Origin: Okeania sp. SIO1I7
Lineage (GTDB): Bacteria; Cyanobacteriota; Cyanobacteriia; Cyanobacteriales; Microcoleaceae
Reading direction: 5' to 3'
Assembly: GCA_010672585.1 (NCBI GenBank)
Contig: JAAHGF010000009.1
Location: forward strand, 62,001-126,000
DNA length: 64,000 bases
The translations under genes and the position numbers were made by a program. Positions 58,470 through 64,000 of the stretch are shown piece after piece. The notes below the pieces were generated by a model. It ran no database searches. It was given only the letters and a program-made list of their open reading frames with translations, and had not been told where the DNA came from. Positions within the stretch are counted from its first letter, which is position 1. The number at the start of each line of letters is the position of its first letter.

Positions 58470-59255
58470 ATGACCACTTTCAATATGTACATGGCTGCCG
58501 CAACCAAAACAAAAAGCCCTGATGTCTGCACTTATAGAGAGATTGCTAAATTGAACACATCAGCAATTATGGCTTGTGGGTTGACAATGACCTACCAATC
58601 TGGAAAACAGTCATACCAGGTACTGAAAAATATTGACTTGACAGTAAACAAAGGTGATGTCCAACTACTGATGGGACCATCTGGTTCTGGTAAAACTACC
58701 TTGCTGTCAATCTTAGCAGGATTGTTAACACCTACATCTGGTAGAGTCTGTATCCTGGGACAAGAAATTACTAAAATGTCCAGAAGCCAACTAGCCAAGT
58801 TTAGACTTAAAAATATCGGCTTTATCTTTCAGGGGTTTAACTTATTCCCGGCATTGACGGCGAGAGAAAATATAGAAGTGGCTCTGAATATGAAGGGTAT
58901 CAAAGGTAAGGCAGCAAAACATGAAGCTCAAATACTTTTAGAGCAAGTAGGGCTAGCACCCCAGGCCAAGTTACATCCAAGAGATTTATCTGGTGGCCAA
59001 AAACAAAGAGTGGCGATCGCCCGCGCACTATGTGGAAATCCTCGGGTAATCATGGCCGACGAACCCACAGCAGCATTAGATTCTCACAGTGGTCATACAG
59101 TTATTGAGTTACTGCGTCGTCTGGCGAAAGAAGGTGGTTGTACAGTGTTAATGGTAACTCACGATCCGAGAATAGTAAGTTCTGCTGATAGAGTAGTTTA
59201 TCTTGAAGATGGGGTTGTACAGGAAAATAAACAGTTATCAGATAATATTTTGTAA
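58470..59255 (+). CDS. DevA/LolD-type ABC transporter ATP-binding protein
   Basis: 261 residues. Walker A GPSGSGKTTLLS, Q-loop FIFQGFNLFPALT, signature LSGGQKQRVAIARAL, Walker B VIMADEPTAALD and H-loop VTHDP are all intact. The sequence is of the MacB/LolD/DevA group, which in cyanobacteria energises DevBC-type export of lipids, glycolipids or peptides. The usual membrane-fusion (DevB) and permease (DevC) partners are not within the 5 kb on either side, so it is an orphan here. An N-terminal extension of about 35 residues precedes the ATPase core; an internal ATG at 58569 could be the real start. Confidence 0.92.
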   Translation: MTTFNMYMAAATKTKSPDVCTYREIAKLNTSAIMACGLTMTYQSGKQSYQVLKNIDLTVNKGDVQLLMGPSGSGKTTLLSILAGLLTPTSGRVCILGQEITKMSRSQLAKFRLKNIGFIFQGFNLFPALTARENIEVALNMKGIKGKAAKHEAQILLEQVGLAPQAKLHPRDLSGGQKQRVAIARALCGNPRVIMADEPTAALDSHSGHTVIELLRRLAKEGGCTVLMVTHDPRIVSSADRVVYLEDGVVQENKQLSDNIL

Positions 59256-59291
59256 TTTTAGTAATATGTTTGCACCTATAATTGTTGTAGC

Positions 59292-59332
59292 TTCCCAGAT
59301 ATTAATTTAAGTCTGGGAATTTATTTTTTTTT
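59292..59332 (+). terminator. Rho-independent terminator of the ABC ATPase gene
   Basis: TTCCCAGA (59292-59299) pairs perfectly with TCTGGGAA (59312-59319), followed by a T-rich tract. It lies 37 bp after the stop codon. Confidence 0.85.
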
Positions 59333-59379
59333 GTTTACCTTTCTTTTTCTTTGTTTTTATTGACTACTTCTGTATTGTT

Positions 59380-60423
59380 TTATTTAATTGTAAAATTTGT
59401 TCCTCGATAACACCCTTGAAAAGAAGTTAAATTAGTTTTAGTAAATTGCTCAAGTTTAGTTACTAATGAGGCAGTACTAGGATGATGGTGAAATTTATCC
59501 CATTGATAGGCAAATTTACCAAGATAACGACCTGTCCCTTGATAACTAAACTCTTCTATGGGTATCTCAGAAATACCGGAAATTTCTTGGTCATGGTACC
59601 CATTAATAATTACTTTCTCTAATTTAACTTCTTTATCCAAACTAACATTCCAATGTACAGGTTCGTAGGAAGAGAGAACTAAAATTACAGGTTTATTTTT
59701 TCGTTCTATTTTGACATTAATAGTGCCTGTCGGATGATACCCACCACGATGATCTGAGCGTGCTTCATAGACACCTACCAAGTGTAATTCCTTCTCTCCA
59801 TTAGAGGTATTAAAAAAAGATGAAAAATCATTACTACCTCCAACACCACAAGCAACGCTATTAACTACTGTTGTAGAAACTTTATTTTGATTAGCTTGCG
59901 GTTGAAATCTTGACCTCATTAATAACCAACTACCAAAAGTAATACTAGCTATTAAAACACTGGCAGTTATAACAATTAAAGATTTAATATTTTGGTCAAA
60001 TAAATTTATTCTCAGTCGTGTCTTTGGAGAATAATTAAAATTTTGACTAAAGTCAGAAACTATATCTACTTTTTCATCTAGACAAGCTAATAAATTTAAA
60101 CTTTCTGGTTGTTCTAACATAGTAGAAACAATTTTTGCTGTTCCTACATATAGATTTCTATTTTTTCTATCTAAAATTAACCAATATTGATCTGTCTCAT
60201 TTAACTGATAATCTTTTACTTCAGAATTTACCAGAGGATGCTGAAGAAAAATTTGCCAAGCAACACTAATACCAGCACCGATATTTTTACCGTCACTATA
60301 CATAACTTGGTCAATTTCTGGTTCCCAGTGAAAAGCTACCCAGGGATGGTTAGAGTCATATCCTAATGACTTTTCTAACTGTGGGTGGGCAGTAAAATTT
60401 AAGAGTTTCACGAGATTAGACAT
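59380..60423 (-). CDS. Single-pass membrane protein, unknown function
   Basis: 347 residues. Residues 1-130 form a cytoplasmic domain (MSNLVKLLNFTAHPQLEKSL, YWLILDRKNRNLYVGTA); one membrane helix about 148-168 (SLIVITASVLIASITFGSWLLM); then an external domain with HLVGVYEARSDHRGGYHPTG and KPVILVLSSYEPVHWNV, which reads as a beta-rich fold, and a His-rich KFHHHPS near the end. I do not recognise a named family. Convergent with the ABC ATPase gene. ATG start. Confidence 0.8.
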   Translation of the reverse strand: MSNLVKLLNFTAHPQLEKSLGYDSNHPWVAFHWEPEIDQVMYSDGKNIGAGISVAWQIFLQHPLVNSEVKDYQLNETDQYWLILDRKNRNLYVGTAKIVSTMLEQPESLNLLACLDEKVDIVSDFSQNFNYSPKTRLRINLFDQNIKSLIVITASVLIASITFGSWLLMRSRFQPQANQNKVSTTVVNSVACGVGGSNDFSSFFNTSNGEKELHLVGVYEARSDHRGGYHPTGTINVKIERKNKPVILVLSSYEPVHWNVSLDKEVKLEKVIINGYHDQEISGISEIPIEEFSYQGTGRYLGKFAYQWDKFHHHPSTASLVTKLEQFTKTNLTSFQGCYRGTNFTIK

Positions 60424-61156
60424 ACATCAGTTTCCAACTTGATGAACTAAAGTTCTTAATTATTTTGGTTGAGGGAGTAGGGAGTAGGAGAATAATTTAG
60501 CCACTTTAGTCTATATATTCGATCAAACCTTTCTATTGGCCCACGCTCTTTCCCCATGAGCTTGTCTTGCCATTTTAGGACGTTCTGGGCTGGCTGGCAT
60601 CATCGATGTCCATTATTGAGATTATTGATGATTTTCCAGAACTGACAGAAGAAGATATTAGAGGTAAAGTTTCTCTAAATTTTGGGCAAAAAAAATAAAT
60701 CATAAATTTACTTCTCTAAGCGTCTAATTAATGGAACCAAAAAAATAAAAGGAGAAATACAATGCCAATACAGCATTTTATTGGAAGCCCAAATTACCGT
60801 GAATGCCTTGGAAAACACTCCTCTTCGTAAGAAGAGGGCGACAAAACTTTTTTTCAACAAGGAAAGGAGAAGGCAGTTCAAATTTTGCCAGTAGCAAACG
60901 CCTTCCCTGAATTTTCTCAATTAAAACAGACTAATATTTAATTTACCGAAAAATTGGGTTTAAAGCCTCCCCCTTTTAGGGGGACTTTATGTTATTATGG
61001 AAACAGCGGAAAGGTATTCAACCGCTCTAAAAACCTATAGCTACTTAACTGTAGCGTTTGCACCTTGAAAAGTAGAGTTATGGAGTTTTGTACATTAATG
61101 CTTGTACATAGAAAAACTCTAAGCAACAAGTATCAGAGAACCAAAGTTTTTTTTAA
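60424..61156. other. Spacer with gene relic and repeats
   Basis: Contains a DUF433 relic (60579-60698), part of the AGGCTT/AACCTAATTTTTCGG element (about 60935-60990) and a GAGAAGGC...GCCTTC inverted repeat (about 60866-60908). Frames here on either strand are not convincing genes. Confidence 0.55.
60579..60698 (+). pseudogene. DUF433-family antitoxin relic
   Basis: In frame, DVLGWLASSMSIIEIIDDFP then ELTEEDIRGKVSLNFG matches the C-terminal half of DUF433 proteins (small helix-turn-helix antitoxin-like proteins often paired with DUF5615 PIN toxins). The N-terminal half is absent and the end is abnormal. No toxin partner remains. Confidence 0.55.
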
Positions 61157-61380
61157 GGTTTGAACTGTACCGTAGGGCATACGGGAACGGGCTCTTGATA
61201 GCGCAGCTCCTCTGAAAGAGGCAATAGAGCAAACGCTTGGGGAGAGAACCATCTCTGGACTAGATGCTGCAAGGTGTTTAGTTTAAGTGGACTCATTGTT
61301 GGCGTAGCCTTGCGGAGCGCAAACCAAGAATCCTGGTTTCATGAGAATCTCCGCGCCTTTAGGCCGGAGAGTATGTCAAA
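61157..61380 (+). mobile_element. Decayed tnpB 3' end with IS200/IS605 right end
   Basis: Starting at 61157 the frame reads GLNCTVGHTGTGS, then two stops, and resumes from 61223 in another frame as NRANAWGENHLW. Both match the characteristic TnpB tail (TVGHTGT...NAWGEN) of cyanobacterial IS605-type elements. The right end GAATCTCCG-C-GCC-TTTA-GGC-CGGAG-AGTATGTCAAA (61345-61380) closes it. No upstream tnpB or tnpA is present. In intact elements this 3' region encodes the omega/reRNA guide scaffold. Confidence 0.75.
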
Positions 61381-61737
61381 GTAACTAACTTCATCTCCAA
61401 AATTTTATTACAGCGGTTTTCAAGTTGATGAACCACATCTTCACAAACAAAACCTTGTAGGGACGTTCCATGGAACGTCCCTACTGTGGTCTACCCAAAT
61501 GAAAACCGCTGTAATAGTATCTTCAACGGCTTTATATGGAGTCGAAGCACTAGAAGTCACACTAACAACTACCTGACTTTCAGGCAACCAACCCTGTGAT
61601 ATTTTTACCTCACTTCCTAAAGGTTTATGTTCAATTCTATACCTATGTAAAGAAACCTGATTTTTAGGACAAATCGTTGTTTTGATAACAGATATCTAGG
61701 AAAAAACCGGGTTTCTGGGTTTGTCCGCTAAGATTAT
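61381..61737. other. Spacer with a GGAACGTCCC inverted repeat
   Basis: TTCCATGGAACGTCCC / GGGACG (about 61455-61480) and a direct/inverted ATTACAGCGGTTTTCA pair (61408-61423; the inverse at about 61501-61517) bound a roughly 110-bp element. No gene. Confidence 0.5.
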
Positions 61738-62877
61738 CTATTTATGAGGTAAAAGGTCGGCAAAACTTTCCAAATAATCAATTAAAACTGCTGTTTTAGT
61801 TAACTGTTTGAGTGACTTAATATTATCAATTTGATTAACAGCATCCACAATATTTGTAGGTACATTTTCAAACCTAGTTTCTAACACTGTGATGATTGAT
61901 TCCTTAGAAGATTTTACTATACCAATCTGTTCCCCTTTCTCTAAACCAATCTGTTCAATACTGGTAATATAAGGCATCTTTTTTTTCCCTCATAATTATA
62001 CACTTCTGTTTGAAATTGTCTTTTCAATTCTTCTGGTAAAATCATCATCCAGTCTATTAATCTGAACAACTGAATCACCATTTCTCTACTATAACCCCGC
62101 TCATATAGTAAACGCACCAAAGTTAATTTACTTTCCAGTCTTATGAGAGGATTTTTCCGAGTTTCCTTGCTTTTCAAGTAAGCCATAATAACCACAGCAA
62201 AGGGATTATTATTTTCTGTCAAAAATTCCCAATTTTCCTCATAGTTTAATAATTTAACCATAGGAAATTTCAATTTTAATTGACAACCCCAACGACTATA
62301 ACTATATTTTCTTGGTCGCCATTTTTTCTTGTCATCTCCCAACACAGCTAAACTTACCAAAAAATAAAGGTTGAAAGCCTCTCCTTTCAAGGATAAAAAA
62401 AGAAAAAAATTACTTTTAAGCAATCCTCTTCTTTTTAAGAATAGCTAATTATTAATTATTAATTATTAATTATTAATTATTGAAGACTTCTGTATTTTTC
62501 AACCGATATTTATCATAGATGCGTTCATTAATGGATAATGGATAATTACCTCTGGTTAAAACCGCTACGGAATTGAATATGAGGAAATATTATTTCTTTT
62601 TTTCCCCTTGAAAGAGGAGGCTTTTAACCAGAATTATTTAATTAATAATTATTAATTATTCGGTAATGATAAACATACATTCTTTCGGCAAAATTACTTT
62701 CATATTGCCCTTGTATTTCTTTGTGAATCAAAATCACAGTTTCTTGGTTATTTTTTAGCCATACTTTAACTAATTTATCCGCTAAACGTTTGCCGAAATT
62801 AGCATCTTGAACAATTTGTTGAAACTCTTTATCCAAAGTTTCATAACCTTTTTCCCAATCAATTTCTTGGTAAGCAT
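61738..62877 (-). pseudogene. Rpn-family recombination-promoting nuclease, split by a repeat and frameshifted
   Basis: Reading down the minus strand: AYQEIDWEKGYETLDKEFQQ to FAERMYVYHYR (62877-62660), then a 302-bp dispersed repeat, then SLAVLGDDKKKWRPRKYSYS through FPMVKLLNYEENWEF, AVVIMAYLKSKETRKNPLIR and FRLIDWMMILPEELKRQFQT, then a frameshift in an A8 run at about 61980, then MPYITSIEQIGLEKGEQIG to the end. Together these match the Rpn/PD-(D/E)XK transposase-like family abundant in cyanobacteria. The N-terminus before AYQEID is missing, replaced by AATAATG tandem repeats. Confidence 0.8.
62358..62659. repeat. Dispersed hairpin element inserted in the Rpn gene
   Basis: About 302 bp made of two related units: AAAGGTTGAAAGCCTCTCC to TTAATTA-type heptamers, then ACCTCTGGTTAAAACC, GGAATTGAATAT, AAAGAGGAGGCTTTTAACC, TTATTCGG. 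It separates adjacent codons of the nuclease gene cleanly, which defines its ends. It is the same family as 5041-5277, 27820-28025, 31160-31345 and 53520-53690. Confidence 0.75.
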
Positions 62878-62880
62878 GAA

Positions 62881-62990
62881 GAATAATGAATAATGAATAA
62901 TGAATAATGAAAACTGTCTCTAATTATCAATTATCAATTATCCATTATCAATTGGTAAGGACTATCATATTATCCTTGAGTTTGGTGTTC
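62881..62990. repeat. AATAATG and ATTATCA tandem microrepeats
   Basis: AATAATG heptamer units (about 62881-62908) then ATTATCA/ATTATCC units. They replace the N-terminal coding part of the Rpn pseudogene. Confidence 0.75.
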
Positions 62991-63035
62991 CATATCAAAA
63001 TAAAAGTTGTAGTTTTAAGCTACTCATCAACTCCG

Positions 63036-63168
63036 CAATAATGAGAGGATTTTTCCTAGTTTCCTGACTTTTTAAATAAGCCATAATAATCACAGGAAAG
63101 GGATGATTATTTTCTGCCAATAATCCCCTATTTTCCTCATAGTCTAATAATTTAACCACAGGAAATTC
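63036..63168 (-). pseudogene. Fragment of a second Rpn-family nuclease gene
   Basis: EFPVVKLLDYEENRGLLAEN and IIMAYLKSQETRKNPLI match FPMVKLLNYEENW...VIMAYLKSKETRKNPLI of the neighbouring pseudogene, so this is a piece of a paralogue or duplicate. Flanking sequence on both sides is unrelated to the family. Confidence 0.7.
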
Positions 63169-63385
63169 TGAAGTATAAGGAGCAGATTCAGATGGAAAGT
63201 ACGAAGGAATTGACATTGAACCGTAATTTGTGGTATTGGTAACGCCATACAGAATATTGTACTGCAACTGCAAGACAATTCTAAGTTAGACCTCACTTGA
63301 TCTAACCTACATTAACTCGTCTTCAAGTGAAAAGATGGCGAGAGTTAAAGCTTAGTCAACTTAAACATTCCTCAAGGAGTAAAAA

Positions 63386-63850
63386 ATGATACGTGCAATA
63401 ATTATTTTTCTTGTTTCAATATTGTTAATTTCCTCTCCCGTGAGAGCGGCCGAGACTAATGCTGCGGATATTAGTGGTGAGTGGATCGGAACATGGACGA
63501 GCCTAAATTCACCCACTTATAATGGTGTTATAGAAATGTACATTAATAATGAAGGAAACAATGTGGACGGCATCTCGGTGATAGGCAACACAAAGTGTTT
63601 CCCGGAGCGAGTTTTCAAAGGTAATTTGTCAGGTAAATACAACAACTTTATAGAGTTTAAATTAGCTCCTGTAGAAAACCCAGAAGATTCTTTTGCTGAA
63701 AACTGGGGAGCCATAAATAGGTCTCGCAATGCTATTAGTGTGGTCTATAGCTTTGACAAACCTAACTCTGAATGTTATGGAGATGTTGGTACAATGTTCA
63801 TCTCTAAGATTCAACCCTATTCTAGTATTCAGGGAATTACGAAGAAATAA
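63386..63850 (+). CDS. Small secreted protein, unknown function
   Basis: 154 residues. Clear signal peptide (MIRAIIIFLVSILLISSPVRA, cleavage likely after VRA), mature part beginning AETNAADISGEWIGTW and built of beta-strand-like segments (YNGVIEMYINNEGNNVDGIS, VFKGNLSGKYNNFIEFKLA), with two cysteines (KCFPE, SECYGD) that could form a disulfide. A strong ribosome-binding site (AAGGAG) precedes the ATG. The pattern resembles small periplasmic lipocalin-like or avidin-like barrels, but I cannot name a family. Confidence 0.8.
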   Translation: MIRAIIIFLVSILLISSPVRAAETNAADISGEWIGTWTSLNSPTYNGVIEMYINNEGNNVDGISVIGNTKCFPERVFKGNLSGKYNNFIEFKLAPVENPEDSFAENWGAINRSRNAISVVYSFDKPNSECYGDVGTMFISKIQPYSSIQGITKK

Positions 63851-63867
63851 TCATATCTCTGTTTTTT

Positions 63868-63915
63868 GCGACGAGAAGGCGATGCAAATTTGGCGAGTGG
63901 CAAACGCCTTCTCTT
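63868..63915. repeat. GAGAAGGC/GCCTTCTC inverted repeat
   Basis: GAGAAGGCGATGCAAATTTG faces GGCAAACGCCTTCTC; the same arrangement, slightly diverged, is at 60866-60908. It could act as a bidirectional hairpin terminator after the secreted-protein gene. Confidence 0.5.
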
Positions 63916-64000
63916 TTGTCTAAAGTTTAGTGCAGCAGATAGGCAAGACAGTTAGGCTTTTTTGGAGAGATTTTTTCCGCTGCTGACATCAAACGTTAGG

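Noticed and set aside
60708-60920. 70-codon minus-strand frame with a hydrophobic tail
   Set aside because: It overlaps the AGGCTT and GAGAAGGC dispersed repeats and has no start context or family resemblance.

Overview
The window looks like chromosome of a filamentous, non-unicellular cyanobacterium with a repeat-rich genome of the Okeania/Trichodesmium/Moorena type. This rests on the AT-rich base composition, scattered HIP1 octamers (GCGATCGC), heptameric tandem repeats (GGAAGAA and TTATTAA), low coding density with intergenic stretches of 0.5-1.9 kb full of small inverted-repeat elements, and gene families typical of cyanobacteria (TPR-glycosyltransferase fusions, Uma2 paralogues, DevA-type ATPase, a GyrB intein at the Synechocystis site). 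The genus is inference. No rRNA, tRNA or CRISPR array was seen.

Layout. 1-14.4 kb: a surface-polysaccharide type island with a TPR protein cut by the window edge, two mosaic Uma2 genes plus a decayed third, a 1541-aa TPR/RgpF-like/DUF616-like glycosyltransferase, a double methyltransferase and a TPR-GT2-GT4 fusion. 14.7-19.2 kb: housekeeping (rplY, purA) and an adenosine-deaminase-like enzyme. 20.8-24.5 kb: a sugar-binding lipoprotein next to a hybrid histidine kinase. 25-35.9 kb: transketolase, HAD phosphatase, Uma2, gyrB with a 435-aa intein, miaA. 36.3-36.6 kb: a perfect 256-bp palindrome. 36.6-47.8 kb: amino-acid permease, haem A synthesis (ctaA, ctaB) divergent from coxBAC, then a secreted protein and a SafE/ferric-reductase-like membrane protein. 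47.8-51.6 kb: defence cluster with a PIN toxin/antitoxin pair, a type II restriction-modification system (controller, HNH nuclease, m5C methyltransferase) and another Uma2. 52-56.5 kb: murD and glyS. 56.5-64 kb: repeat-rich, with an orphan DevA-like ATPase, a membrane protein, relics of IS200/IS605 right ends with tnpB tails, a DUF433 relic and an Rpn-type nuclease pseudogene split by a repeat, ending with a small secreted protein.

How genes work together. ctaB/ctaA make haem A for the aa3-type oxidase encoded by coxBAC; the neighbouring secreted and SafE-like proteins may help metal handling or oxidase maturation (inference). The glycosyltransferases and methyltransferase probably decorate one cell-surface glycan. 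The XRE regulator, HNH nuclease and methyltransferase form a self-regulated R-M unit.

The most unusual signals are: one dispersed repeat (heptads plus a conserved tail) present in the same open frame three times inside the TPR protein and once at the C-terminus of the histidine kinase; the spacer-less 256-bp palindrome, whose two ends are both IS200/IS605-type right ends; and several tnpB-less right ends that could be relics of omega-RNA loci. I saw no complete, clearly new defence or metabolic system.
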